DNA of 64,000 nt from JALORV01 sp963707445. GTDB taxonomy: Bacteria > Pseudomonadota > Gammaproteobacteria > Burkholderiales > Burkholderiaceae_F. Of the stretch, positions 9,422 to 18,051 are shown in pieces. The first letter of the stretch is position 1, and each line of letters opens with the position of its first letter. The notes beneath the pieces were generated by a model. It did no database searches, had not been told where the DNA came from, and saw nothing but the letters and a program-made list of their open reading frames with translations. The translations under genes were made by a program, and so were the position numbers. The stretch covers positions 186,001 to 250,000 of the forward strand of contig CAVPPW010000002.1 of assembly GCA_963707445.1 (NCBI GenBank), read 5' to 3'.

Positions 9422-10193
9422 TTATTTGACGAGGTCGCGGTACGCGTGCCAACTCGCGTGCCCCAGCAGCGGAAAGATCAAGAGCAGCCCGATCATCATC
9501 GTGGCAAAACCGATCGCGGTCAGCACCGCGATAAGAACCGCCCAGACGATCGTGGCACCGGGATTGGTGATGCAGCACTTGAGACTGGTCAGCATGGCCG
9601 TGACGACATCGACGTCACGGTCCAGCAGCATCGGCGCCGTCACGAGGCCGAACACGAAGACGGTGAACGCCACCAGCGCGCCGGCACCGAGGTAGACCAC
9701 CACCAGCGGCAGGTAGCGACCCGAGAAGAGGATTTCGAATCCGAGCGTTTTGAGGTCACCGACGTCGCCGTACAGGAACTGCGCAACGATGATCGCGGCG
9801 ATGCGCTCCCAGAAGATCATCGCGAGCACCAGGACCAGGCCCCAGAGCGCGATCGAGCCGCCGTTGCGACGCCAGGCGAAGACGGCCTCCGCACCATCGA
9901 CCGGCCGGCCCTGCTCGATCTGCCGCGACAGGTCGTAGAAGATGATCGCAACGAAGGGCGCCACCAGCAGGAAGCCACCGACCAGCGCCGGCACGAGGTG
10001 CCGTAAAGCGCCACGCGACGAGCAGCAGCGCAAAACCGAACGCCGCCACCCAGGCGCCGTAGATCAGGCTCGGCACCGCCGAACGCTTGAAGTCACTCCA
10101 GCCGCGTTCCAGCCAGACGACAGGCCGGCCCGCGTCAACCTTTGTGATCTGCGGCGCGCTTTCTGCGCCCGGGCGGTTGACGGCGTCATCCAT
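9422..10193 (-). CDS. DUF2189 family integral membrane protein, frameshifted
   Basis: This polytopic inner-membrane protein has about 256 residues and six hydrophobic helices. It starts MDDAVNRPGAES, followed by a cytoplasmic segment (VVWLERGWSDFKRSAVPSLI) and then helices beginning YGAWVAAFGFALLLVAW. The layout matches the DUF2189 family, whose function is unknown. A single extra base in an AAA/TTT run at 10005-10007 breaks the frame. Removing it joins LLLVAWR to LRHLVPALVGGFLL and gives a continuous protein to the TAA at 9422. The family often occurs in betaproteobacteria near respiratory genes. Here the next gene clusters are a stress-like membrane protein and the cytochrome oxidase operon. 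Confidence 0.72.
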
Positions 10194-10354
10194 GGGACCT
10201 CCTGTCGCGCTGCAAGCCGGATCGGCACAGGGATCATAACCAGCGCTCGTCACCACGCGCCACTCGATGCGCAGCGCTGGGTCTGCCCGCCAGCACCAAG
10301 GCTGCCGGGCCCGCACGCACGACCCTTGCTACATGTGGGTAAACGGAGAAGCCG

Positions 10355-10894
10355 ATGGCCCAGCTTTTGCACAAAAGCGATGCGCCGATCGTCACGGCGG
10401 TGTTCCGCACCGCAGCCCAGGTCGAATCGGCCTACGAGGCCGCCGTCGAGCACGGATACAAGATCGGCGACGTCAACGTCGTGATGTCCGAAGACACGCG
10501 TCGACAGCTCTACACCCAGAAATCCGAGATTTCGTCCGAAATCGGCAAAAAGGCCGCCGAGGGCGCGGAACTCGGCGGTCCCACCGGAGGGCGCGTCGGC
10601 ATTGCGATTTCGATTGCCGCGGCAGTCGGCGCCGCGATCGCGTTACCGGGTCTGGGATTCGTCGTCGCCGGCCCGATCGCGGTCGCGCTCGCCGGCGCCG
10701 GCGCGGCCGGCCTCGCCGCCGGCTTGATCAGCGTGATGGCCGACTGGGGCCTTCCGGAAGACCGGCAGCGGCTCTACGAGTCGGAAATAAGCGACGGGGG
10801 CATCCTGATTGGCGTGCGCACGCGCAGCGCGGAGGACGCCGCGGCGATCGCTCGTCGCTGGACCGAACTCGGCGCAGAACACCTGCACCACTAG
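10355..10894 (+). CDS. small membrane protein with glycine-rich helical hairpin, general-stress-like
   Basis: The protein has 179 aa in three parts. First is an N-terminal alpha/beta half (residues 1-60, PIVTAVFRTAAQVESAYEAA). Next is a glycine/alanine-rich helical hairpin (about 80-130, VGAAIALPGLGFVVAGPIAV). Last is a second alpha/beta half (GGILIGVRTRSAEDAAAIAR). This resembles proteins annotated as general stress protein 17M-like or DUF1269-type, whose function is not established. A GGAGAA ribosome site precedes the ATG. The gene faces the 3' end of the cytochrome oxidase operon, and a protein with the same architecture lies on that operon's other side (16337-16849). I do not recognise a specific function. 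Confidence 0.6.
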   Translation: MAQLLHKSDAPIVTAVFRTAAQVESAYEAAVEHGYKIGDVNVVMSEDTRRQLYTQKSEISSEIGKKAAEGAELGGPTGGRVGIAISIAAAVGAAIALPGLGFVVAGPIAVALAGAGAAGLAAGLISVMADWGLPEDRQRLYESEISDGGILIGVRTRSAEDAAAIARRWTELGAEHLHH

Positions 10895-10910
10895 CCGCGG
10901 CCCTGCACGG

Positions 10911-11303
10911 CTAGTGCGACTTTGCCGGCGTCTGCACGTTGGGTGCGAAATATTCCTCGCGGGTGAGGTAGGTGTAGCCGGCCTCGAACGCGCCGATGGC
11001 CATCAGCACCAGCAGCAACAGCGGCGGCACGACGATGACATACACCAGCGCGAGCCGCTCCCACAGCATGTGCATGAACACCGCGACGATGAGTCCCGCC
11101 TTCAGCAGCATGAAGATGACGATCAGCGTCCAGCGCAGATACCCCTGTACGTGAAAGTAGTCGACGAGGTACGACGCGATGCTGAGCACGAACAGCAGGC
11201 CCCAGATCTTGAAGTAGACCCCGAGCGGATGCTGCTGGCCCTTCTCGTGCGTGACCGCAGCCGCCGCTGCATGGTCGACGTGATGCCCGCTTGCATGTGC
11301 CAC
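10911..11303 (-). CDS. cytochrome c oxidase subunit IV (prokaryotic COX4-type)
   Basis: This protein of 130 aa has three hydrophobic helices (LGVYFKIWGLLFVLSIASYLVDY, LRWTLIVIFMLLKAGLIVAVF, ALVYVIVVPPLLLLVLMAIGAF) and a histidine-rich N-terminus. It matches the small prokaryotic COX4/CtaF-like subunits found as the last gene of haem-copper oxidase operons. It is transcribed last in the operon, 28 bases after the subunit III gene. Its role is probably stabilisation or assembly of the oxidase rather than catalysis. Length and helix count are normal, and no frameshift is seen. Confidence 0.82.
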   Translation of the reverse strand: MAHASGHHVDHAAAAAVTHEKGQQHPLGVYFKIWGLLFVLSIASYLVDYFHVQGYLRWTLIVIFMLLKAGLIVAVFMHMLWERLALVYVIVVPPLLLLVLMAIGAFEAGYTYLTREEYFAPNVQTPAKSH

Positions 11304-11331
11304 GTATCAGTCCTCCGCGGATTCGGAATGA

Positions 11332-12048
11332 TTACCAGAGATAGAAGAACGCGAAGATGAACACCCAGACCAGGTCGACGAAGTGCCAGTACAGCCCCAT
11401 GATCTCGACGATCTCGTAATTGCCGCGGCGGCCGGTCATGAAGCCCGGCCGCTGGTGATCGAGGTCGCCGCGCCTGACCTTGGTCGCCACGATGATCAGG
11501 AAGATGACTCCGATCGTCACGTGCGTGCCGTGGAATCCGGTGATCATGAAGAACGCGGATCCGAACTGCGCCGCGCCCCACGGGTTGCCCCAGGGACGCA
11601 CGCCCTCCAGGATGAGCTTGGTCCATTCGAAGGCCTGCATGCCGACGAAGGTCGCGCCGAGTGCGGCCGTCGCGAGCAGCAGCCAGAACGTGGTCTTGCG
11701 GTCCTTCCGGTAGCCGTAGTTAACCGCGAGCGCCATCGTGCCCGAGCTGCTGATCAGCACGAAGGTCATGATCGCGATCAGCAGCAGCGGCACGCTCTTG
11801 CCGCCGATATCGAGCGCGAAGACGGTGCTGGGGTTCGGCCACGGTATCGTGGTCGAACCGCGCACCGTCATGTATGAAATCAGGAAACTGCCGAAGATGA
11901 ACGTGTCGCTGAGCAGGAAGATCCACATCATCGGCTTGCCCCAGGGCACGCCCTTGAAGGCGCGCTGGTCCGATGAGAAGTCCGCGACGACGCTCTTGAG
12001 CCCCTGGGGCTCGAGGCTGCCTGCCGCGCTGGCGGCTTGATTGGACAT
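11332..12048 (-). CDS. ctaE: cytochrome c oxidase subunit III
   Basis: This haem-copper oxidase subunit III has 238 aa. Visible helices include MMWIFLLSDTFIFGSFLISYM, LLIAIMTFVLISSSGTMAL, WLLLATAALGATFVGMQAFEW, SAFFMITGFHGTHVTIGVIFL and a final GLYWHFVDLVWVFIFAFFYLW. The FHGTHVTIG and YWHFVDLVWVFIF motifs are diagnostic. I start at the ATG at 12048 (MSNQAAS), since the longer open frame upstream has no subunit III-like sequence. It is the second of two subunit III-type genes in the operon; the other is 12089-12790. Subunit III helps maintain proton uptake and turnover stability in oxidases. Confidence 0.88.
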   Translation of the reverse strand: MSNQAASAAGSLEPQGLKSVVADFSSDQRAFKGVPWGKPMMWIFLLSDTFIFGSFLISYMTVRGSTTIPWPNPSTVFALDIGGKSVPLLLIAIMTFVLISSSGTMALAVNYGYRKDRKTTFWLLLATAALGATFVGMQAFEWTKLILEGVRPWGNPWGAAQFGSAFFMITGFHGTHVTIGVIFLIIVATKVRRGDLDHQRPGFMTGRRGNYEIVEIMGLYWHFVDLVWVFIFAFFYLW

Positions 12049-12088
12049 CGGTTCCGGTCTCCCTCCTGTGGACTGACTCAAACCTGTA

Positions 12089-12790
12089 TCACAACGGTAC
12101 CGCCGGCGTGCAGATCGAAAGGCCGAGATAGTTCGACACCAGCACCGCAAACAGCACGATCCAAACGATCAGCAGGAAGTGCCAGTAGATCGCGCACAGC
12201 TCGACGCTCAGCCGGATGCTGCCCGCAGAATCGCCGCGGTGAACGCGCCGGGCCGTGCGGCCCCAGGCCACCATGCCGCCCAGCACATGCAAACCGTGCA
12301 CGGCGGTGAGCAGATAGAAGAATCCGGTGGCGGCACTGGTCGCCAGAAAGTAGCCGGCGTCGCCGAGCTGCTTCCAGACGACGAGCTGTCCGACCAGGAA
12401 TGCGCAGGTCAGCACGCCCGAGGCGACCAGCCCCTTGCGCACGCGCTCGAGGTCCGCGCGACGCGCCGCGAACACGGTCCACTCCATCGCCAGGCTCGCA
12501 ACGATGAGCACGGCCGTGTTCGCCAGCAGCAGCCGCGGCTGCGGGATCGGCGTCCAGTCGAGAAAGTTCAGGCGCATCGCATAAGCGCTGATGAACAACG
12601 CGAACAGCGATGTGGCCACACCGAGGAAGATCCACAGCGCCGTCTTCGCCGCCGGCCGTTCCAGCGCGGACGCGTGCACGTCCTTGACCGCCATCTGCGC
12701 CTGCCACGGCTGCACGTTGACCGTCTGGCGCAGCAGCCACCAGACGATGGCGCCCATCAAGAGCGCCATGAAGACCAGCGTGAGCGTCAC
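12089..12790 (-). CDS. second cytochrome c oxidase subunit III-like protein
   Basis: This 233-aa membrane protein begins with a single helix (MTLTLVFMALLMGAIVWWLL), which may replace helices I-II, and continues with a five-helix subunit III core. The core includes FYLLTAVHGLHVLGG and AIYWHFLLIVWIVLFAVLV, with the conserved Glu and His. The start is GTG at 12790, overlapping the ctaD stop as GTGA, so it is translationally coupled to subunit I. Tandem subunit III-like genes occur in some proteobacterial caa3-type or alternative aa3 operons. Whether both copies enter one complex cannot be told from the sequence. Confidence 0.82.
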   Translation of the reverse strand: MTLTLVFMALLMGAIVWWLLRQTVNVQPWQAQMAVKDVHASALERPAAKTALWIFLGVATSLFALFISAYAMRLNFLDWTPIPQPRLLLANTAVLIVASLAMEWTVFAARRADLERVRKGLVASGVLTCAFLVGQLVVWKQLGDAGYFLATSAATGFFYLLTAVHGLHVLGGMVAWGRTARRVHRGDSAGSIRLSVELCAIYWHFLLIVWIVLFAVLVSNYLGLSICTPAVPL

Positions 12791-14583
12791 GAGGCCGCCT
12801 GCGTCGACTTGATCCAGTTGCCGGCAGCCACCTCGTTCGGCGCGACGTTCTGCGGGATGAAGTCCTCCTTGACGCCCGGCACGCCGTAGTCATAGGCCCA
12901 GCGGTAGACGACCGGCAGCTCCTTGCCGAAGTTGCCATGGGTCGGCGGCGTCTCGGGCGTTTGCCACTCGAGCGTCGTCGCGTTCCACGGATTGCCGCCC
13001 GAAGGCTTGCCCCTGAAATAGCTCGTGATCAGGTTGTAGAGGAACAGAATCTGGGCCGCACCGACGATGAGCGCCGCCACCGTGATCGCGACGTTCAGCG
13101 AGTGCGCCGACTCGGGGATGAAATTGGTCCCCTGGATCGCGTAGTAGCGGCGCGGCACGCCCATGAAGCCGAGGTAGTGCATCGGGTAGTAGATCGCGTA
13201 GCTGCCGACGAACGTGATCCAGAAATGAATCTTGCCCAGGCGTTCACTGAGCATCCGGCCCGTGATCTTCGGGTACCAGTGGTAGATGGCGCCGAAAACG
13301 ACCAGGATCGGGGCGATCGCCATCACCATGTGGAAGTGCGCGACGACAAACATCGTGTCCGACAGCGGCAGGTCGATCGTGACGTTGCCGAGGAAGAGCC
13401 CGGTCAGCCCGCCGTTGATGAATGTGAAGATGAACCCGATCGCGAACAGCATCGGCGTCGTCAGATGGATGTTGCCGCGCCAGAGCGTCAGGACCCAGTT
13501 GTAGACCTTGATCGCGGTCGGGATCGCGATGATCAGCGTCGTGGTCGCGAAGAAGAAGCCGAAGTACGGGTTCATGCCGCTGACGTACATGTGGTGCGCC
13601 CACACGATGAACGACAGCCCGCCGATGATGACGATCGCCCACACCATCATTCGATAGCCGAAGATGTTCTTGCGGGCATGGACGCTGATCAGGTCAGAGA
13701 CGATCCCGAATGCCGGCAACGCGACGATGTACACCTCGGGGTGGCCGAAGAACCAGAACAGGTGCTGGAACAGGATCGGGCTGCCGCCGCTGTAGCCGAG
13801 CTGCTGGCCCCTGGACACGAGCGCGGGCATGAAGAAGCTGGTGCCGAGCAACAGGTCGAGCAGCATCATGATGGCGGAGACGAACAGCGCCGGGAACGCC
13901 AGCAGCGCGAGGACCGTCGCCATGAAGATGCCCCAGATCGTCAGCGGCAGCCGCATCATCGTCATGCCGCGCGCGCGGGCCTGGAGCACCGTCACCACGT
14001 AGTTGAGGCCGCCCATCGTGAAGCCGATGATGAAGAAGATGAGCGACACGAGCATCAGGATGATGCCGTGGCTCGAGCCGGGCGTGCCGTTGAGGATCGC
14101 CTGCGGCGGATACAGCGTCCAGCCGGCGCCGGTCGGACCGCCCGACACGAAGAAGCTCGCGACCAGCAGCAGCACCGCGAACAGATACACCCAGTACGAC
14201 AGCATGTTGACGTACGGGAACACCATGTCGCGTGCGCCGACCATCAGCGGGATCAGGTAGTTGCCGAATCCGCCCAGGAACAGCGCCGTCAGCAGGTAGA
14301 TCACCATGATCATCCCGTGCATGCTGACGAACTGCAGGTAATTGCTCGGGTTGATGAACGAAAATTCGTTCGGCCACGCCAGCTGCAGCCGCATCAGCCA
14401 CGACAGCACCAGCGCCACCAGGCCGATACCGATCGCGGTAATCGCGTACTGGATCGCGATGACCTTCGCGTCCTGACTCCAGACGTAGCGCCCGATCCAG
14501 GACTTCGGATGGTAGAGCTCGACCTCGGCGACCTCCGCTGGAGGCGCGTAATCCGAAGCGTCATGTGCAACGTGGCTCGACAT
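12787..14583 (-). CDS. ctaD: cytochrome c oxidase subunit I
   Basis: The catalytic haem-copper subunit has 598 aa and 12 or more transmembrane helices. Landmarks are the haem a ligand region (MHGMIMVIYLLTALFLGGFG), the D-channel aspartate in GARDMVFPYVNMLSYW, GHPEVYIVALPAFG with the cross-linked His-Tyr and the D-channel glutamate, the CuB histidines in WAHHMYVSGM, the K-channel lysine in PTAIKVYNW, and AHFHMVMA with the haem ligands. Together these define an A1-type proton-pumping oxidase. The ATG at 14583 has AGGA six bases upstream. The sequence is clean with no frameshift. It sits between the subunit II-cytochrome c fusion and the first subunit III gene. Confidence 0.96.
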   Translation of the reverse strand: MSSHVAHDASDYAPPAEVAEVELYHPKSWIGRYVWSQDAKVIAIQYAITAIGIGLVALVLSWLMRLQLAWPNEFSFINPSNYLQFVSMHGMIMVIYLLTALFLGGFGNYLIPLMVGARDMVFPYVNMLSYWVYLFAVLLLVASFFVSGGPTGAGWTLYPPQAILNGTPGSSHGIILMLVSLIFFIIGFTMGGLNYVVTVLQARARGMTMMRLPLTIWGIFMATVLALLAFPALFVSAIMMLLDLLLGTSFFMPALVSRGQQLGYSGGSPILFQHLFWFFGHPEVYIVALPAFGIVSDLISVHARKNIFGYRMMVWAIVIIGGLSFIVWAHHMYVSGMNPYFGFFFATTTLIIAIPTAIKVYNWVLTLWRGNIHLTTPMLFAIGFIFTFINGGLTGLFLGNVTIDLPLSDTMFVVAHFHMVMAIAPILVVFGAIYHWYPKITGRMLSERLGKIHFWITFVGSYAIYYPMHYLGFMGVPRRYYAIQGTNFIPESAHSLNVAITVAALIVGAAQILFLYNLITSYFRGKPSGGNPWNATTLEWQTPETPPTHGNFGKELPVVYRWAYDYGVPGVKEDFIPQNVAPNEVAAGNWIKSTQAAS

Positions 14584-14648
14584 GTGCCGTCCTATCTGCT
14601 GGTTCCAGCGTGTTCACCGCCGCAGGCCTGCTCCGCGCGGTCGCAAGA

Positions 14649-16031
14649 TTATTTCTTCGTGCCGGCTGTGCCTGCCGCCGGCAGCGTATCGACGTAGGCG
14701 AGCAGGTCGAGAATCGACTGGTCGTCCCTCAGCATTGCCGCGAACAGCGCCATTTGCGAGCCGTACGCGTCCTGCGGATGACCGCCCCGCACGCCGTCGC
14801 GGAAGTGCTTCAGCTGAGTCGCAAGATACCAGTCGCTCATTCCTCTCAAGCGCGGCGCGTTGGTGGCCTGGATGCCGCCGGCGTCCGCGCCATGGCACGC
14901 GACGCAAGTGACAAACCGCTGCGCGCCCTCGCGCGGATTGCCCTTTAGCGTGACAGGAGCCGGCTTGTCCGGCAAGGTCCGGATATAGGCGACGACATTG
15001 TCGACCGCCGCGTCGTCGGGCAGCGTCGCGGCCATCGGCGCCATCGTCTGGCCCGCCGCATCCTTCGGGCTCGCGCCGCGCAGTCCGTGCTTGAAGTTCG
15101 CGAGCTGCCGCTTCAGGTACCAGCCGTTGAGACCGGAGAGCTTGGGGGCGTGCAACGCCTCGTTGCCCTCGCCCTGCGCGCCATGGCAGGCCGCGCATAC
15201 CGCGTACGCCGCCTGGCCGGCCGCGACATCGGGCGCCGGCCTAGCCATGGTCTGCGCGAAGGTCGGCTGCTGAGCCAGCCATGTCTGGAAGGCGGCATCG
15301 TCCTCGACGATGACCTTGCCGCGCATCGCGAAGTGCCCGATGCCGCACAGTTCCTCACACAGCAAGTCGAAGTTTCCCGTGCGCGTCGGCGTGAACCAGA
15401 TGTGCGTGACGAGCCCGGGCACGAAGTCCATCTTGACGCGGATTTGCGCGATCGAGAAGTTGTGCAGGACGTCGTTGGAGCGCAGCAGGACCTTGACGGG
15501 CTTGCCGAGCGGCAGATGCAATTCCGGATGGTCGACGACGATATCGTCGCGCCCATCGGGATCGTCGGGTGACACTCCGAAGGGGTTTTCCGCGCTGATG
15601 TTGCGCGCGCTAACCGTGCCGAGCTTGCCGTCCTTGCCCGGGAAGCGATACTTCCAGTTCCACTGCTGGGCCACCGCCTCGACCACGGCCGTGTCCTTCG
15701 GCACGTCGACGAACTTGGCCCACACAAACAGCCCCGGCGCCAGCATCGCCGCGACTCCGACCGCGGTCACCGTCAGCAGCCACCACTCGAGCTTCTTGTT
15801 CTCGGGCTCGTAATGCGCCCGCGCTTCGGGACGGTGCCGATAGCGGTAGACCGCGTACGCCATGAAGAGATTCACGGCGACGAAGACCACACCGGTGACC
15901 CAGAATGTCACCGAGATCGTGTCGTCGATCGCATCCCAGTTCGAGGCGATCTGGGTGAAGTACCAGGGACTCAGGAAATGGAATAGCAGCGAGCCGACAA
16001 TGAGCACCACTAATGCGATTGCTACACCCAT
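14649..16031 (-). CDS. ctaC: cytochrome c oxidase subunit II fused to two cytochrome c domains
   Basis: This subunit has 460 aa from ATG 16031. Three N-terminal hydrophobic helices are followed by the cupredoxin domain, with the CuA site CEELCGIGHFAM (C-x-E-x-C-G-x-G-H-x2-M) near residue 245. Two class I cytochrome c domains then follow, each with one haem c motif (CAACH near 290, CVACH near 390). A single fused cytochrome c marks caa3 oxidases; a tandem pair gives an extended built-in electron wire. The start is chosen at MGVAIALVV because residues upstream are unlike the family, and AGGG lies about nine bases before it. It is the first gene of the five-gene oxidase operon. Confidence 0.9.
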   Translation of the reverse strand: MGVAIALVVLIVGSLLFHFLSPWYFTQIASNWDAIDDTISVTFWVTGVVFVAVNLFMAYAVYRYRHRPEARAHYEPENKKLEWWLLTVTAVGVAAMLAPGLFVWAKFVDVPKDTAVVEAVAQQWNWKYRFPGKDGKLGTVSARNISAENPFGVSPDDPDGRDDIVVDHPELHLPLGKPVKVLLRSNDVLHNFSIAQIRVKMDFVPGLVTHIWFTPTRTGNFDLLCEELCGIGHFAMRGKVIVEDDAAFQTWLAQQPTFAQTMARPAPDVAAGQAAYAVCAACHGAQGEGNEALHAPKLSGLNGWYLKRQLANFKHGLRGASPKDAAGQTMAPMAATLPDDAAVDNVVAYIRTLPDKPAPVTLKGNPREGAQRFVTCVACHGADAGGIQATNAPRLRGMSDWYLATQLKHFRDGVRGGHPQDAYGSQMALFAAMLRDDQSILDLLAYVDTLPAAGTAGTKK

Positions 16032-16336
16032 GCGCAATACCCTGATTGGTTGAACCGCTGTTCCCGAAATTATCGGCGCGCGAACGGTAAATGGAAAAAA
16101 TCCATCCTGCAAACGCCCTGCCGCTCGCGCGTGCGCGAAAATCGCGGGTGGTGCGCTGCACGAACACGGCATGCGCAGCCGTCGCGACGGCGGTTGGCAT
16201 TCGCCTTCATGTCGTTCATCATCGCCGCCGTGCAGGCGCATGGCGGATGCTTCTCGGCCCTCGAGACTCCCGGCAATGCGGGCAGCCTGGCTGGCCTGCC
16301 CGCCGACCGCGCTCCATATGGTGAGGAGGAAGTGAA
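16032..16336. promoter_or_regulatory. divergent intergenic region between oxidase operon and DUF1269-like gene
   Basis: These 305 bases hold no convincing gene. They must contain the promoter of the leftward oxidase operon and that of the rightward gene at 16337. A strong ribosome site (GAGGAGGA) precedes the latter. I see no clear -35/-10 pair or palindrome. Confidence 0.4.
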
Positions 16337-16849
16337 ATGAAACGGCGTCTTTACGTGGTCCTGCCCGACCTCGCCAGCGCGATCCAGACGGCAAACGATC
16401 TGCTGATGGCCCGCGTCGAGGACCGGCACATGCACTTCCTCGGCAAGCGCGGTATGTCGATGGGTGTTCTGCACGAAGCGAGCGTGCTGCAGAAGTCCGA
16501 CGTCCGGCACGCACTGTTCCTGGGCTGCGGCCTCGGCGCGCTCGGCGGCATGCTGCTGGGGGTGTACCTGAGGCTCAATCCGATCGGCGATTTCACGTTC
16601 GACGCGGGCACCTTCCTGCTGTGCATGCTCGGCGGAACGGCGTTCGGCGCATGGACTTCGACGCTGATCGGGCTTTCGACACCCAATACGGCGCTTGCCC
16701 GCTTCGAACCCGACATCGAAGCGGGCAAGATCCTGCTGATGGTCGATGTGCCGGTCGCACGCGTCGAGGAGATCGAGGAGTTGATCGCGCGCCGCCATCC
16801 CGAGGCGGTCGACAAGGGCGTCGAGCCTTCGATGCCGGCGTTCCCCTGA
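16337..16849 (+). CDS. small inner-membrane protein with central helical hairpin, DUF1269-like
   Basis: The protein has 170 aa. Residues 1-60 form an alpha/beta segment (RLYVVLPDLASAIQTANDLL) that reads like half of a ferredoxin-like domain. A helical hairpin follows (ALFLGCGLGALGGMLLGVYL and FLLCMLGGTAFGAWTSTLIG). A second segment (GKILLMVDVPVARVEEIEELI) completes the fold. This order, a sensor-like domain split by two helices, matches proteins annotated as DUF1269-containing, with unknown function. The ATG has GAGGAGGA nearby. It diverges from the oxidase operon and mirrors the gene at 10355-10894 on the operon's far side. A role in stress or respiration is only suggested by position. Confidence 0.6.
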   Translation: MKRRLYVVLPDLASAIQTANDLLMARVEDRHMHFLGKRGMSMGVLHEASVLQKSDVRHALFLGCGLGALGGMLLGVYLRLNPIGDFTFDAGTFLLCMLGGTAFGAWTSTLIGLSTPNTALARFEPDIEAGKILLMVDVPVARVEEIEELIARRHPEAVDKGVEPSMPAFP

Positions 16850-17067
16850 CGCGGTGCCCGCAGTCCGCGGCGCCAGCCCTCGACTATCGGCTTATACGAT
16901 CTTCACGCTGAGCGAGGTCGGGCAGTCCGGCGATACCGCACTGGATCACGTCGGCCGACAACCGGGCCGATGCTCTCCGGCAATGACGCCGCGATTCGGC
17001 GGCGCCGTGCAACACCGCCCCCACCATCGCTTTGCGCAACGCTTCCCGGCCGGCCGTCGGTCCGTCC

Positions 17068-17111
17068 TTGACAATGCCGCCGGTCATTATCAAAGTGATA
17101 TCACTTTGATA
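17068..17111 (+). promoter_or_regulatory. promoter with 24-bp perfect palindrome upstream of SPFH operon
   Basis: A perfect -35 hexamer TTGACA (17068-17073) is followed by a perfect 24-bp palindrome at 17088-17111 (half-site TATCAAAGTGAT and its reverse complement), placed where the -10 and start site would be. The ribosome site AGGAG (17111-17115) begins at its right edge. The palindrome is AT-rich against a GC-rich background, so it is almost surely a protein-binding site. The ribbon-helix-helix protein encoded third in the operon is the obvious candidate ligand (inference). Confidence 0.75.
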
Positions 17112-17121
17112 GGAGAGCGCG

Positions 17122-18025
17122 ATGACCGATGCAGCCGATGCCCCGCACGAACGAAGTCGACCGCCGCAGCGCCTCGAGCGGCTATCTGTGGATCGTCGTC
17201 GGTCTGGTGCTGATCGGCGTCGGCGTGGCGTTAGTGATCGTGCGCCCGGCCGGTCTGCTGCCGCTCTCGCGATCGGGATCGTGCTGCTGATTCTCGCCGC
17301 CGCGTTCGTGCTCGCAGGCCTCTACATGCTGCAGCCGAACGAGGCGGCGATCCTGCTGCTGTTCGGCGAATACGTCGGCACCGATCGCTCCGAGGGGCTG
17401 CGCTGGGCCAATCCGTTCTATCGCAAGCAGAAGATCAGCCTGCGCGTGCACAACCTGATGAGCGAGCGGCTGAAGGTCAACGACAAGCGCGGCAACCCGA
17501 TCGAGATCGCAGCCGCCATCGTCTGGCGCGTGCGCAACACCGCGCAGGCCGTGTTCGATGTCGAGGACTATGCACGAGTACGTCCGCGTGCAGGCCGAAG
17601 CGGCGATCCGGCACCTCGCCTCGAGCTATGCCTACGACGAAGGTGAGACCGATGGCTCGGACGAGCCGACGCTGCGGGCCAGCCAGGACCGCGTCGCGCA
17701 GGCGCTGATCCGCGAGCTGGCCGACCGCTTCGACCAGGCCGGCATCATCGTCGAGGACGCCAAACTGACGCACCTCGCCTATGCACCTGAGATCGCGCAG
17801 GTGATGCTGCGCCGACAGCAGGCCGAGGCGATCATCGCCGCGCGCAGCAAGATCGTGCAGGGCGCGGTCAGCATGGTCGAGATGGCGCTCAAGGGCCTGT
17901 CGGAGCGCGGCATCGTGAATCTCGACGACGAACGCCGCGCCGCGATGGTCAGCAACCTGCTGGTCGTGCTGTGCGCCGAGAACGAAGCCCAGCCGGTCAT
18001 CAACACCGGCACGCTGTATCAGTAG
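17122..18025 (+). CDS. SPFH-domain (stomatin/slipin-like) membrane protein, frameshifted
   Basis: This is a stomatin/prohibitin-superfamily protein of about 300 aa once three frame changes are bridged: within CCCC at 17141-17144, near 17265, and an extra base near 17572. Two N-terminal membrane helices (LWIVVGLVLIGVGVALVIV and AIGIVLLILAAAFVLAGLYM) precede the SPFH domain (NEAAILLLFGEYVGT, then ERLKVNDKRGNPIEIAAAIVWRV, then the long helical REL ADRFDQAGI and RRQQAEAIIAARSKI region). The ATG at 17122 is set by AGGAG six bases upstream. Such proteins form oligomeric rings at membrane microdomains. It is the first gene of a three-gene operon with a PH-like membrane protein and an Arc-like repressor, an association that recurs in many bacteria. 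Confidence 0.82.
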
Positions 18026-18051
18026 TCAGTGGGTCGTTCGGACACCTTCGC

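Noticed and set aside
12937..14697. A 586-residue open frame opposite ctaD.
   Set aside because: It is Arg/His/Asp-rich, typical of a GC-rich antisense shadow, and ctaD is firmly identified.
17122..18025. Programmed frameshifting in the SPFH gene.
   Set aside because: The breaks are not at a slippery heptamer and the same kind of break is found in many unrelated genes here.
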